A stretch of 64,000 bases of DNA, taken from Lachnospiraceae bacterium (GTDB lineage: Bacteria; Bacillota; Clostridia; Lachnospirales; Lachnospiraceae). Made by a program: the position numbers and the translations under genes. Numbering within the stretch: the stretch's first letter is position 1; each line of letters starts with the position of its first letter. The notes under the pieces were generated by a model. The model did not search any database. It was given only the letters and a program-made list of their open reading frames with translations, and had not been told where the DNA came from. Below are positions 15,929 through 25,127 of the stretch, in pieces. The stretch spans positions 62,001-126,000 of the forward strand of contig JALELZ010000005.1 of assembly GCA_022768465.1 (NCBI GenBank), in the 5' to 3' direction.

Positions 15929-17092
15929 TTAATAGGTATAACCTATCTTGTAGATACCAAATTCTCTGTGTCCCAGTGACTCTGCCTTTGTCTGTTCACC
16001 GTTGCAGACTTTAACCATAAGGTCAAAAAGCTCTTCTCCCATATCAGGAAGACTCACGCCTTCAGTAATGATCTTTCCGGCATTGATATCTATATTATCT
16101 ATCATATTATTATATGTTCCTGTATTTCCGGTTATCTTGATAACAGGTGCAATAGGGCTTCCTGTAGGTGTTCCTCTTCCTGTTGAGAATACAATTACCT
16201 GAGCTCCGCTTGCCACCATTCCGGTTATAGAATCAATATCCTGTCCCGGTGAATCCATGAAATAAAGTCCCTTTTTATCGGCAGGTATCTCCTCTGCATA
16301 CTTAAGAACACCTGTAAATTCGCTGTGTCCTGCCTTATGCATGCATCCGAGAGACTTCTCTTCGATTGTAGTAAGTCCGCCCTCCTTATTACCAGGTGTA
16401 GGCTGTCCTTCTCTTAAATCATTGCCTGATGCTGCAGAATGAGCTTCAACAGCCTTAACCATCTCAAGGAATACCTCACTGTCTTTAGGATCCTTAAATC
16501 TTGCGGCTATAAGATGCTCTGCACCGATAACCTCTGTTGTCTCACTTAAAATGCTGCTGCCGCCAAGCTCAACAAGCTTATCTGAAGCAACGCCGATAGT
16601 AGGGTTTGATGCAAGTCCGCTGGTAGGATCACTTCCTCCGCACTCAAGTCCGAGAACGATCTCGCTGATATCGAACTCAACCTTGTTCTGCTTTCCTAAT
16701 TCTCTTGCCATAGCTGCAGCTATCTGAGTTCCTCTGGCAATAGTCTTTATAGTACCGCCTTCTTCCTGTATGATTATTGACTCAACAGGCTTTCCGCTTT
16801 CTGCGATCTGCTCCTTTAAGACATTGGCCTGAATTCCTTCACATCCGAGCCCTACGATAAGACAGGCTCCGACATTAGGATTTTTTGCAAAGCCTACAAG
16901 TGTACGAACTGTATTGAGATAATCCTCTCCTATCTGGCAGCATCCGTGCTGATTCGGTATCGCAACAGCTCCGTCAACCATAGATGCTATACGTGCGGCA
17001 GTATCGCTTGCGCAAACCGACGCAGGTAAAATAAGAAGATAGTTTCTGATTCCGTATCTTCCGTTTTCTCTCTTATATCCTTTTATCTTCAT
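15929..17092 (-). CDS. UxaA family sugar-acid dehydratase, large subunit
   Basis: A 387-residue protein matching the catalytic C-terminal part of altronate/galactarate dehydratases (UxaA/GarD), which remove water from sugar acids to give 2-keto-3-deoxy acids. Evidence: the start GYKRENGRYGIRNYLLILP, the iron-binding region IPNQHGCCQIG, the glycine-rich LGLECGGSDPTSGLASNPT, and VIVFSTGRGTPTGSPIAPVIK. The SAF domain is on a separate gene 18 bases upstream, the usual split arrangement. Which sugar acid is used is unknown; there is no uronate or altronate pathway gene beside it. The start follows GGGAGG. Confidence 0.9.
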   Translation of the reverse strand: MKIKGYKRENGRYGIRNYLLILPASVCASDTAARIASMVDGAVAIPNQHGCCQIGEDYLNTVRTLVGFAKNPNVGACLIVGLGCEGIQANVLKEQIAESGKPVESIIIQEEGGTIKTIARGTQIAAAMARELGKQNKVEFDISEIVLGLECGGSDPTSGLASNPTIGVASDKLVELGGSSILSETTEVIGAEHLIAARFKDPKDSEVFLEMVKAVEAHSAASGNDLREGQPTPGNKEGGLTTIEEKSLGCMHKAGHSEFTGVLKYAEEIPADKKGLYFMDSPGQDIDSITGMVASGAQVIVFSTGRGTPTGSPIAPVIKITGNTGTYNNMIDNIDINAGKIITEGVSLPDMGEELFDLMVKVCNGEQTKAESLGHREFGIYKIGYTY

Positions 17093-17110
17093 ATTGTCCG
17101 CCTCCCGAGA

Positions 17111-17380
17111 TCAAGCTGTAAAATCCTTGGCACTTATAATGTTGTGCACATGTACATAGTCTCCTTCTTTGATATCACAAAGAGCTTTTCCTATTACCTG
17201 TCCGTATTTGTAGCAGGTTTCTCCCTTTGCAATGTTCTCCACAGCGATCTTGTGGAACTGCGGCACATCCTGATTTACAGTAATGCTTTTACCGTCAACT
17301 GTTATAGTCTCGCCTTTTTTTACCGCTCTGAGACAGGTGACAAGATTGTCCTTTTTATCGATCTTTAAAACTGTTTCCAT
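17111..17380 (-). CDS. UxaA-type dehydratase, small SAF-domain subunit
   Basis: An approximately 89-residue SAF-domain protein that partners the large subunit, as seen for split altronate/galactarate and related dehydratases. Features are the beta-rich VLKIDKKDNLVTCLRAVKKG, the conserved HKIAVENIAKGETCYKYGQVIG and the ending HVHNIISAKD. Two ATG codons are adjacent; the second (17380) is better spaced from GGAG than the first (17383). It is the first gene of the operon and is preceded by a consensus sigma-54 promoter. Confidence 0.9.
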   Translation of the reverse strand: METVLKIDKKDNLVTCLRAVKKGETITVDGKSITVNQDVPQFHKIAVENIAKGETCYKYGQVIGKALCDIKEGDYVHVHNIISAKDFTA

Positions 17381-17489
17381 CATCCTTCTCCTTTTTAAAG
17401 CTCTTAATGCAATACAGCCTGAATACTGCCTTTAAAAAACATGCTCAAACTGCAGAATTTGGAGTTTCTTTATCCTCATCTATATACAA

Positions 17490-17504
17490 GCAACTATCGT
17501 GCCA
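17490..17504 (-). promoter_or_regulatory. Sigma-54 (-24/-12) promoter of the uxaA-type operon
   Basis: On the minus strand the sequence reads TGGCACGATAGTTGC, an exact match to the TGGCAC-N5-TTGC consensus for RpoN. It is about 107 bases upstream of the small-subunit start codon. The adjacent gene encodes a sigma-54 activator, which supports it as real. The rest of the 17381-17736 gap shows no gene. Confidence 0.9.
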
Positions 17505-17681
17505 TTTTTATGAAGCATTGTGTATTGCTTTTGTATTTTCATACTTTGTCAAAAACTGCAAAAGACTTTTATGTAAAAATCATATATCATATTTGAACTG
17601 ATACTCGCGTTTCATTCTGACATACATATTTAGGACTCACACAGACAAATTTCAGTTATATTCTGTTTCTTGCCATATAAA

Positions 17682-17730
17682 CAAAAAAAGCAACTCATGT
17701 GTTATTTTGAAACGCAATAGTTGCTTTTTG
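17682..17730 (-). terminator. Terminator of the sigma-54 activator gene
   Basis: CAAAAAGCAACT and AGTTGCTTTTTTTG pair on the minus strand across a loop of about 23 bases, and the right arm runs into a T-rich tail. It starts a few bases beyond the activator stop codon. The long loop leaves room for another role, such as an activator binding site. Confidence 0.65.
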
Positions 17731-17736
17731 AAATCA

Positions 17737-19638
17737 TTATGTATTTGCCGAAGATCCAAGCTTTCTCCACAGCGTTGTTCTGCTTATGCCGAGAATGGCT
17801 GTCGTCTCAGATACACTGTGTCCTGTTTTTTCGTATATATATTTTATATACGCTTCCTCATTTTCATCCAGTGACATGCTTTCATCAAAATACAGTCCTT
17901 CAATGCCTGTCTTAATTTCGGTATCTTTACACGTAAGCGCATCGTCCTCAGACGAATATATGTTTTCGGATGTATATATATTTTCAAAGGAATCAAGCAC
18001 TACGCTTTCCTCCATAAGTCCTTCAAGCTCTCGGATATTTCCTTCATATCTTCGTTTCATAAGATATGCCTTTTCCTCATCCTTAAGCTCGAGTCCGGCT
18101 CTTCCGTACTTTTTGGAATAGTCTCTAAGGAAATAATCGGCAAGCGGTATGATATCCTCCGGTCTGTCATTAAGCGCAGGTAATTTAAGCTTAAGGGTGC
18201 TCACTCTAAAATAAAGGTCAGGTCTGAAGCCGCCTGATTTCATCATGCTGTGAAGATTCTTATTTGCTGCGCAGATGATCCTTACGTTCACCGGTATTAT
18301 CTTCTCTCCGCCGATACGCATTACCTGCTTTTCCTGTATTGCACGAAGCAGTCTGCTCTGCATCTCCACCGGAAGCTCGCTTATCTCATCAAGGAACAAG
18401 GTTCCGTTATGAGCAAGCTCGAATATTCCGGCTTTTCCGTTTTTATGTGCATTGGTAAATGCTCCGGCCTCATATCCGAACAATTCACTTTCTATGAGTG
18501 AAGGGCTTATAGCAGCACAGTTTATGGCTACGAACGGTCCGCTGTGCCTTTTGCTGTAATTATGAATGCTTTGACACAATAGCTCCTTACCTGTTCCGGA
18601 CTCTCCGTATATAAGTATCGGTGAATCTACAAGCGCAAACTTTTTTGCCTTCTCTATTACAGCATCGACCTTTCCGCTGACATGAATGATATCCTCAAAG
18701 TTATATTTTGCAACAAAGCCCTTCTTGTCCGCACTGCGTCTTAAGCTTTGCTCAAAATCCATGATATCGTCTGAGCGCTGCAGTGAAAATACCTTTCCGC
18801 TGAATCTGCCTTCTTCATAGGTAGGTGAACTGTTTACGATATATTTAAGTCCTCTGACATTGCATACAACACCGGTAGTTTTGTCCTCAGTGATTTCTCT
18901 TATAGGAAGTATTTCTGAGATCCGGGCATCTAAATCCCTTACTACCAATTTTGACATAAGCTTGTCAGCAACCTTATTTCTAAGCTTGATCACTCCCTTA
19001 GTATCGGTATAAAAGACAGCCTCTCCTACAGAATCGATGACATTTTTTATTTCGTCACGTTTTCTTATCTGGGCTTTGGAGGCCTCCAGCATGCTCTGTG
19101 CCTGCTGCATTGCAAGAAGAATGCTTTCTGGCTGAGAATCTATAAGTATTCCTGTGCAGTTAAGCTCGTTCGCAATGTCTCTGACCGTTACATCTCCGAC
19201 TATCTTCGTTATACCCTGCTCACGGCATTTTTTTATGACATCATGTATCTCTTCAGGAGAATCAAATGTCATATAAGTAAAATTACCGCGAATGATTCCC
19301 TGCATCATAAGAAAGTCATTGATAACATTGTTGTAGCCCACTATAGCAACCTTTTCATCAAAGGTCTCAAGCTCTCTGTAGGCGGCAATACAGTCACTGG
19401 CACTGACTTTTATTTCCACTATAGGCAGCGGTATGGCATCACGAAGCATGCTGTAGGTGCCGCCTCTGGATATAAGTATTTCCGGAGAATGCTTCTTGCA
19501 GTAAGCTTTTGCGGCTTCGAGCCCCTCCGCTAATATACCTTTTATGATGTCAATGTTTCCGAAGTTATATATTCGCTTCATCTCCATTGCATTTTTATAG
19601 ACATTTTCGGTAGGTGCAACAAATAATATTTCCTTCAA
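17737..19638 (-). CDS. Sigma-54 dependent activator with PrpR-type sensor
   Basis: A 633-residue enhancer-binding protein. Order: PrpR N-terminal ligand domain (about 1-190; PEILISRGGTYSMLRD, KIVGDVTVRDIANELN), a PAS-like segment (about 195-280; VIDSVGEAVFYTDTKGVIKLRN), the AAA+ domain (Walker A GESGTGKELLCQSIH, Walker B GTLFLDEISE), and a Fis-type helix-turn-helix (SVSETTAILGISRTTLWRKL). The sigma-54 contact loop reads GAFTNA instead of GAFTGA. Translation starts at TTG (19638) with AAGGAGAG in front. It sits upstream of the uxaA-type operon, which has a consensus sigma-54 promoter, so that operon is the likely target. Confidence 0.92.
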   Translation of the reverse strand: MKEILFVAPTENVYKNAMEMKRIYNFGNIDIIKGILAEGLEAAKAYCKKHSPEILISRGGTYSMLRDAIPLPIVEIKVSASDCIAAYRELETFDEKVAIVGYNNVINDFLMMQGIIRGNFTYMTFDSPEEIHDVIKKCREQGITKIVGDVTVRDIANELNCTGILIDSQPESILLAMQQAQSMLEASKAQIRKRDEIKNVIDSVGEAVFYTDTKGVIKLRNKVADKLMSKLVVRDLDARISEILPIREITEDKTTGVVCNVRGLKYIVNSSPTYEEGRFSGKVFSLQRSDDIMDFEQSLRRSADKKGFVAKYNFEDIIHVSGKVDAVIEKAKKFALVDSPILIYGESGTGKELLCQSIHNYSKRHSGPFVAINCAAISPSLIESELFGYEAGAFTNAHKNGKAGIFELAHNGTLFLDEISELPVEMQSRLLRAIQEKQVMRIGGEKIIPVNVRIICAANKNLHSMMKSGGFRPDLYFRVSTLKLKLPALNDRPEDIIPLADYFLRDYSKKYGRAGLELKDEEKAYLMKRRYEGNIRELEGLMEESVVLDSFENIYTSENIYSSEDDALTCKDTEIKTGIEGLYFDESMSLDENEEAYIKYIYEKTGHSVSETTAILGISRTTLWRKLGSSANT

Positions 19639-19745
19639 ATGCAGCTCTCCTTATATGCTTATATCTATCGGCGATTATAAATGCAAAGCTTCAGGCGAAA
19701 ATCATACCTGATTGACAATTATATATTTACAGCATTCTGAATGCT

Positions 19746-20756
19746 TTACCAGATGCAGCTGTCATCGATATCAGTAAGTGATGCACATCCGCACATCTTC
19801 ATGGTTTCTCTGAGCTCTTTTCCTAACTTTTCGGTAAGTATGCTTACTCCGTCTTCAGCATCTCCGTATACAGCTGTAACATAAGGTCTCGCGATAAGGA
19901 CCGCATCTGCACCGAGTGCAAGCGCCTTAAAGATGTCACAGCCTGAGCGAATTCCGCCGTCAACGAGTATCATCATATCGCCGCCTACGGCTGCAGCTAT
20001 CTCAGGAAGTACTTCCGCTGTTGCCGGGCAATCATCCAATACACGGCCTCCGTGATTTGAAACGACGATTGCAGAAGCACCGGCCTTTTTAGCCTTGAGA
20101 GCGCCCTTAACTGTCATAATTCCCTTAACTATAAATGGCTTTCCGGCATCCTTTATTATTTCTGAAAGCTCTTCGACTGTCTTTGAGCCTGCCGGCTTTT
20201 CCATGTTCTGAAGGAAAGGAAGCCCTGCTGCATCAATATCCATTGCAACAGCCATGGCACCGGATTCCTTTACAAGAGCGAATTTCTCATTGAGAGTGTC
20301 CTTATCCCAAGGCTTAATTGTCGGGATGCCCTTGCCGTCATGCTTCTTTATAGCCTTTGTCGCTGCAATAACTATCTCGGGATATAATCCGTCTCCTGTA
20401 AATGCAGCAATGCCTGCCTCATCACATTTTGCGAGCAGGATATCATTGTACTCAAGATCGTTGTACTTATCTCCGTAATGCATATTCATAGCACCGACAG
20501 GGCCTGCAAATATCGGATATTTAAGCTTTCTGCCAAAAAAGTCAAAGCTTGTATCCGGAGTAACATTTTCATTTATTGTATCAAGATTTACTCTGATCTC
20601 CTTCCAGGCATCAAAGTTTCTTACTGCATTGTCTCCCCTTGCTCCCGGACCCGGCATGTTGTTGCCGCAGGCCTTGCCGTTACAGACAGGACATGCGTGG
20701 CAAAGCGTGCCTACATTCTTTCTTGCCTCATCCATAAGTTCATTATAAGTCTTCAT
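19746..20756 (-). CDS. FMN-dependent alpha-hydroxy-acid oxidizing protein
   Basis: A 336-residue enzyme of the lactate/glycolate oxidase superfamily. FMN-barrel features are KYPIFAGPVGAMNMHYG, IPTIKPWDKDT, KPFIVKGIMTVKGALKAKKAGASAIVVSNHGGR with the catalytic His, and LVDGGIRSGCDIFKALALGADAVLIARPY. The N-terminus carries a cysteine-rich patch, CHACPVCNGKACGNNMPGPGARG, usual in clostridial members and absent from classical lactate oxidase. An upstream in-frame ATG exists at 20804, but 20756 follows GGAGG with 7-base spacing. Substrate and electron acceptor are not predictable; an oxidase role is unlikely in a strict anaerobe. Confidence 0.9.
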   Translation of the reverse strand: MKTYNELMDEARKNVGTLCHACPVCNGKACGNNMPGPGARGDNAVRNFDAWKEIRVNLDTINENVTPDTSFDFFGRKLKYPIFAGPVGAMNMHYGDKYNDLEYNDILLAKCDEAGIAAFTGDGLYPEIVIAATKAIKKHDGKGIPTIKPWDKDTLNEKFALVKESGAMAVAMDIDAAGLPFLQNMEKPAGSKTVEELSEIIKDAGKPFIVKGIMTVKGALKAKKAGASAIVVSNHGGRVLDDCPATAEVLPEIAAAVGGDMMILVDGGIRSGCDIFKALALGADAVLIARPYVTAVYGDAEDGVSILTEKLGKELRETMKMCGCASLTDIDDSCIW

Positions 20757-20927
20757 GTTCTTCCCTCCGGAATTCTGTATAATAATTGTTTGCAGCATTA
20801 TCATTGGATATTTTAACGATAATACGTCTCTAATAAGTACTGCATTCTGTCACACAGTATCAAATATTTCTGTTATAATATCATAGTCAATAATACCATT
20901 ATTTATTATTTTCAGAAAGGCATAGAA

Positions 20928-21800
20928 ATGAGCAATTTAAAACCTGTCAAGGAAGGTAAGGTCCGCGAGATCTATGACAACGGCGAAAACCTTATCATGG
21001 TCGCTACAGACCGTATAAGCTGTTTTGATGTTATACTGCACAATATAGTTCCTAAAAAAGGTACTGTCCTTACTCAGATGAGTAAATTCTGGTTTGATCT
21101 GACAAAGGACATCATACCTAACCACATGATATCTGTTGATGTTAACGATATGCCTGAGGATTTCAGAACACCTGAGTTTGAAGGCAAGAGCATGCTCTGC
21201 AAAAAGCTCACAATGCTTCCTGTTGAGTGTATCGTAAGAGGCTACATCACCGGCAGCGGCTGGGCAAGCTATAAGGAGACCGGTATGGTCTGCGGTATAA
21301 AGCTTCCTGAGGGTCTTGAAGAATCAGAAAAACTTCCTGAGCCGATCTATACACCTTCTACCAAGGCTGAGATCGGTGACCACGATGAGAATATTTCCTT
21401 TGAGCAGAGTATTGAATACCTCGAGAAGGCATTCCCTGGTAAGGGTCAGGAATATGCCGAGAAGCTTCGTGATAACACCATCGCTCTTTACAAGAAATGC
21501 GCTGACTATGCTCTTTCTAAGGGTATTATAATCGCTGATACAAAGTTTGAGTTCGGTCTTGATGAGGACGGCAACATGATCATCGGTGATGAGATGCTTA
21601 CTCCTGACAGCTCACGTTTCTGGCCTGCAGACGGCTACGAAAAGGGACACGGTCAGCCATCCTTCGACAAGCAGTTTGCAAGAGACTGGCTCAAGGCTAA
21701 TCCGGATAACAACTGGACTCTCCCTGAGGAAATCGTTCAGAAGACCAGGGACAAATACCTCCAGGCATATGAAATGCTTACAGGTAAAGAGCTTGCTTAA
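20928..21800 (+). CDS. purC: Phosphoribosylaminoimidazole-succinocarboxamide synthase
   Basis: SAICAR synthase of purine biosynthesis, joining aspartate to CAIR with ATP. The 290-residue form is complete: [95 protein letters not shown] and [11 protein letters not shown]. Upstream at 20871-20879 is an extended -10 TGTTATAAT. It is monocistronic, separated from the divergent FMN enzyme gene by 171 bases, and ends at a terminator shared with dtd. Confidence 0.98.
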   Translation: MSNLKPVKEGKVREIYDNGENLIMVATDRISCFDVILHNIVPKKGTVLTQMSKFWFDLTKDIIPNHMISVDVNDMPEDFRTPEFEGKSMLCKKLTMLPVECIVRGYITGSGWASYKETGMVCGIKLPEGLEESEKLPEPIYTPSTKAEIGDHDENISFEQSIEYLEKAFPGKGQEYAEKLRDNTIALYKKCADYALSKGIIIADTKFEFGLDEDGNMIIGDEMLTPDSSRFWPADGYEKGHGQPSFDKQFARDWLKANPDNNWTLPEEIVQKTRDKYLQAYEMLTGKELA

Positions 21801-21864
21801 ATAAAGATATTGATCAGCTGATATTTGACTGATTCATAAAAGGCTTCATATACAGTAAAATTTT

Positions 21865-21900
21865 AATGCCGCAGGTTCATCTCCTGCGGCATTGTTATTA
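21865..21900. terminator. Terminator between convergent purC and dtd
   Basis: An 11-bp perfect stem AATGCCGCAGG (21865-21875) / CCTGCGGCATT (21883-21893) with a 7-base loop, followed on the plus strand by GTTATT. On the minus strand the tail is AAAATTTTAC, so it can serve both genes. Confidence 0.85.
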
Positions 21901-21931
21901 AAAAAACTATAAAGAGCGAGCAATGCTTTTA

Positions 21932-22534
21932 TCAGCAGATCTCCGCTGAATCCAATACTATTGTAAACGGTCCGTCATTTATAAGTGAAACCTTCATATC
22001 TGCGCCGAACGAACCCGTTTGTACAGAGTATTTTTCTGCAATTATTCCATCAGGTTTGAGTGTTTCATTCCCTGCAGTTATATTGTCTGCAGCTGCTAAA
22101 TTATTATTTTCATACATTACAGCGCCTTCCGCTCCATTATGAACAGCGGTTTTATCTGCCGCAGTCTCCTTTTTCCAGTCGTCAAGCACATTCCTGCAGC
22201 TTGCTATTATATATTCGTACAATCTGTTGGCTTCATCCGGAGCACCGGCTTTTATAAATGAAGGCCTGTTGCCTTTTTTACAGTCTGCATATAATGTAAA
22301 CTGCGATATAAGCAGCAAGGATCCGCCTACATCCTTAAGTGAAAGGTTGGTTTTCCCGTTTTCATCCTCAAAAATACGAAGACCGAGCATTTTTTTAACC
22401 ATTTTGTCGGCTATCGCTTCATTATCCTCATCACATACACCGATAAGAACTAAAAAACCCTTTCCGATCTCGCCTATTACATTTTTGTCAACAACTACCG
22501 AAGCTTCTTTAGTTCTTTGAATTACAAATTTCAT
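21932..22534 (-). CDS. dtd: D-aminoacyl-tRNA deacylase with an internal insertion
   Basis: Removes D-amino acids from mischarged tRNAs. Family motifs are all present: [29 protein letters not shown], the catalytic [17 protein letters not shown], and the C-terminal [20 protein letters not shown] with the conserved NDGP. Normal Dtd has about 145-150 residues; this one has 200. The extra residues (about 118-172, rich in Ala, Asn and Thr) lie between [13 protein letters not shown] and [10 protein letters not shown], where other members have only a short linker. Both catalytic motifs are intact, so activity is expected. The insertion looks like a disordered loop. Confidence 0.93.
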   Translation of the reverse strand: MKFVIQRTKEASVVVDKNVIGEIGKGFLVLIGVCDEDNEAIADKMVKKMLGLRIFEDENGKTNLSLKDVGGSLLLISQFTLYADCKKGNRPSFIKAGAPDEANRLYEYIIASCRNVLDDWKKETAADKTAVHNGAEGAVMYENNNLAAADNITAGNETLKPDGIIAEKYSVQTGSFGADMKVSLINDGPFTIVLDSAEIC

Positions 22535-22717
22535 TTTGTCCTCCGCATTTTATGTTTTTCGTATAGCACTGTGCTGTTCTTTTATACGTATTTTTATATT
22601 TTTCGCACAGTGCTGTATTATCTCTTTATTTTTTTACCGCTTTTAAGCGCCGCACTTCCAAAGTAAATCCTTCTTTGTTATAATATCATGAGTTTTGCGT
22701 GAAGGGGTTATTAAATT

Positions 22718-24085
22718 ATGGGTAATGATTCTAGAGAATCCTTCGGTTCTCGTCTCGGTTTCATTTTAGTCAGCGCAGGCTGTGCTATCGGAATCGGAAA
22801 TGTGTGGAAATTCCCTTATGTAACAGGGCTTAACGGAGGCGGCTGGTTTGTTCTTTTCTATCTGCTTTTCCTCCTTATTATGGGAATTCCGGTAATGACT
22901 ATGGAGCTTGCCGTAGGACGTGCAAGCAGAAAATCAGCAGTGCAGGCTTACATGGCTCTTGAGAAGCCCGGACAGAAATGGCATCTGCACGGATGGGTCG
23001 CTATATTCGGCTGTGTCATGCTTATGATGTACTACACGACCGTATCCGGATGGATGGTAGACTACTTTGCCAAATTCCTTACAGGAACTTTCACTAAAGG
23101 TATGGATGCTGATGCCATAGGCGGTGTTTTCGGAGGCATGCTCGCCGCACCTAAGGAAATGGGCTTCTGGATGGTGCTTACCGTTGTTGCCGGTTTCATT
23201 GTATGCAGTATGGGACTTGAAAAGGGTATTGAAAAGATAACTACTGTTATGATGGCTGCCCTGCTTATTCTTATAGTCATCCTTGCTGTACACAGTCTTC
23301 TTCTCCCGGGCGCAGGAGAAGGTATGAGCTTTTATCTCGTGCCAAACTTTGAAAATGTCAAGGCTGTCGGCGGAATAACTCACGTTATATCAGCAGCAAT
23401 GAACCAGGCCTTCTTCACACTCAGCCTCGGTGTTGCAGCTATGGAGATATTCGGAAGCTACATGAGCAAATCACAGAGACTTGCAGGCGAGGCCTTAAGA
23501 ATATGCATCCTTGATACCTTTGTTGCTATAGTTTCGGGTATCATCATATTCCCGGCATGCTTCTCTTACGGAGTTCATCCGGATGCAGGACCGTCACTTA
23601 TATTTGTGACGCTTCCAAATGTATTCAACAATATGGCGCTCGGACGTCTTTGGGGAACACTGTTCTTCCTGTTTATGACATTTGCAAGCTTTTCAACAGT
23701 CATAGCTGTATTTGAAAATATCCTTTCATTTGCAATGGATATGTTCGGTATCAGCCGTAAGAAAGCCTCAGTAATATGCTGTATCATAATACTTATATTA
23801 AGCGTTCCTTGCGTACTCGGATATAATGTATGGAGTGATCTTCATATCATAGGCGGACGTGATGTGCTTGACTCTGAGGATTTCATTGTCAGCAACCTGC
23901 TTCTTCCTTTAGGTTCTCTTGTATTCCTTCTGTTCTGCGTAACCAAGTGGGGCTGGGGCTTTGATAACTATATAAAGGAATGTAACGAAGGAACAGGACT
24001 TAAGATTCCTTATGCATTCAAGCGCTACTTCCAGTTTGTGCTTCCTGTTCTCATAGTTATCATTCTTATTCAGGGACTTATGTAA
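22718..24085 (+). CDS. Sodium-dependent transporter, NSS (SNF) family
   Basis: A 455-residue polytopic membrane protein, sodium-coupled importer of amino acids or related amines. Characteristic blocks: SRLGFILVSAGCAIGIGNVWKFPYV at helix 1 with the unwound substrate/Na+ site, PVMTMELAVGRASRKS, the extracellular SGWMVDYFAKF, and helix 6 AFFTLSLGVAAMEIFGSYM. About eleven helices are visible, the size of bacterial MhsT/TnaT-type transporters rather than the 12-helix LeuT form. The start follows AAGGGG. Substrate not predictable. Monocistronic with a strong terminator. Confidence 0.94.
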   Translation: MGNDSRESFGSRLGFILVSAGCAIGIGNVWKFPYVTGLNGGGWFVLFYLLFLLIMGIPVMTMELAVGRASRKSAVQAYMALEKPGQKWHLHGWVAIFGCVMLMMYYTTVSGWMVDYFAKFLTGTFTKGMDADAIGGVFGGMLAAPKEMGFWMVLTVVAGFIVCSMGLEKGIEKITTVMMAALLILIVILAVHSLLLPGAGEGMSFYLVPNFENVKAVGGITHVISAAMNQAFFTLSLGVAAMEIFGSYMSKSQRLAGEALRICILDTFVAIVSGIIIFPACFSYGVHPDAGPSLIFVTLPNVFNNMALGRLWGTLFFLFMTFASFSTVIAVFENILSFAMDMFGISRKKASVICCIIILILSVPCVLGYNVWSDLHIIGGRDVLDSEDFIVSNLLLPLGSLVFLLFCVTKWGWGFDNYIKECNEGTGLKIPYAFKRYFQFVLPVLIVIILIQGLM

Positions 24086-24189
24086 TTTAAAAATAACAGA
24101 CATCTCAATGACAACCTAAGCCCCTAAGGCCTATTTAGACCTATAAGCGTACAGTTCCCAAAGGCTTAAGTACAAAATATATGATTTAT

Positions 24190-24248
24190 AAAACCGCGGA
24201 TCGGCAATTGTTTAAACAATCAGCCTAACCCGCGGTTTTGGTTTATCT
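24190..24248 (+). terminator. Terminator of the NSS transporter gene
   Basis: AAAACCGCGG pairs with CCGCGGTTTT, with an inner GGC...GCC arm and a palindromic ATTGTTTAAACAAT tip, followed by GGTTT. The outer 10-bp stem is very GC-rich at its core. Confidence 0.85.
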
Positions 24249-24334
24249 TGTATGAAAGAAATATAATGTTATTGATAGTTAAAGACTATATATCTCAAAA
24301 TCAATAGCTTTTAGTTTGTAATATTAATCTCAAA

Positions 24335-24547
24335 TCAATCCCTATGCTCTCTGATCCTCTTCTTGGATTCATCCAGCTGTTCTCTGAGACCCGGCTTGCC
24401 CTGAGCCTGATTCATCCTGGAAATGCCTGCCGCATTTTTATTAGCTCCGCGTGACTGTCCTCCACCCTTATCCATACGAAACATCTGTGCTGCAGCAACC
24501 GCAATACCGCATATAACGCATACTACGATAAATATTAATTTTTCCAT
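24335..24547 (-). CDS. Small single-pass membrane protein, unknown function
   Basis: A 70-residue protein that I do not recognise. The N-terminal helix EKLIFIVVCVICGIAVAAAQM is a membrane anchor; the rest is polar and basic (GGGQSRGANKNAAG, ESKKRIREHRD). The ATG is preceded by GAGGGCATAAAG, a good start signal. It lies 60 bases downstream of the DUF1836 gene on the same strand and may be co-transcribed with it. Confidence 0.6.
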   Translation of the reverse strand: MEKLIFIVVCVICGIAVAAAQMFRMDKGGGQSRGANKNAAGISRMNQAQGKPGLREQLDESKKRIREHRD

Positions 24548-24607
24548 CTTTATGCCCTCATTTTTTTATTTTTTAACTACGGATGTTTATTATAAACCTG
24601 ATCCTCA

Positions 24608-25093
24608 TTATTTTACGCTCATATGCTCAAAGCAGTCATTAAGATAAATATAATGTGCTATAGCCGTCATAAGACTTACCGCAAAGCGCTCCTTTTCGCT
24701 CTCCGGGCCTGCATCTGCAGCTGTCATCTTTCCGAACCCGAATACTGACCCGAGTATGTTCTCAAAGCTGTCGCAAAAGCTGTCATATTCATCTCCGTCC
24801 ATCGGGAAAGGATCAGTTTTTAAAAACATGTCAATGTTATCCATGCTGAGCACTAATTTTGCCAAGGCTATGAACATAAGACATATTATCTGTTCACGAC
24901 TGTAAAGCTTTTTTATCGGCTTGCCGATATATTTTTTCTTTACATAGTTGCTGATCATGGACGGTGTGACTTCCACACATCCAAGCGGCCGGAACACCTC
25001 ATTAATATATTTTGTAGTCTGGTCGAGATACAGCCCTATGGAAGCCACTTCCGCTGATCTCGGCATCCTGAAATTTTTGATATCGGCCTGCAT
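24608..25093 (-). CDS. DUF1836 domain protein
   Basis: A 161-residue protein of a Firmicutes family of unknown function whose N-terminal half resembles a MerR-like DNA-binding fold. Diagnostic text: SIGLYLDQTTKYINEVFRP, VTPSMISNYVKKKYIGKPI, and KKLYSREQIICLMFIALAK. The start follows AGAGGAG. The gene lies 34 bases from the DegV gene on the same strand, so the order DegV-DUF1836-small membrane protein may be one unit. Confidence 0.85.
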   Translation of the reverse strand: MQADIKNFRMPRSAEVASIGLYLDQTTKYINEVFRPLGCVEVTPSMISNYVKKKYIGKPIKKLYSREQIICLMFIALAKLVLSMDNIDMFLKTDPFPMDGDEYDSFCDSFENILGSVFGFGKMTAADAGPESEKERFAVSLMTAIAHYIYLNDCFEHMSVK

Positions 25094-25127
25094 TTTACTC
25101 CTCTTTAATCAATCATCAGGCTTATGC

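Noticed and set aside
17682-17730. Enhancer (activator-binding) site for the sigma-54 activator
   Set aside because: The dyad is followed by a T tract just past the activator stop, so a terminator explains it better; a dual role is not excluded.
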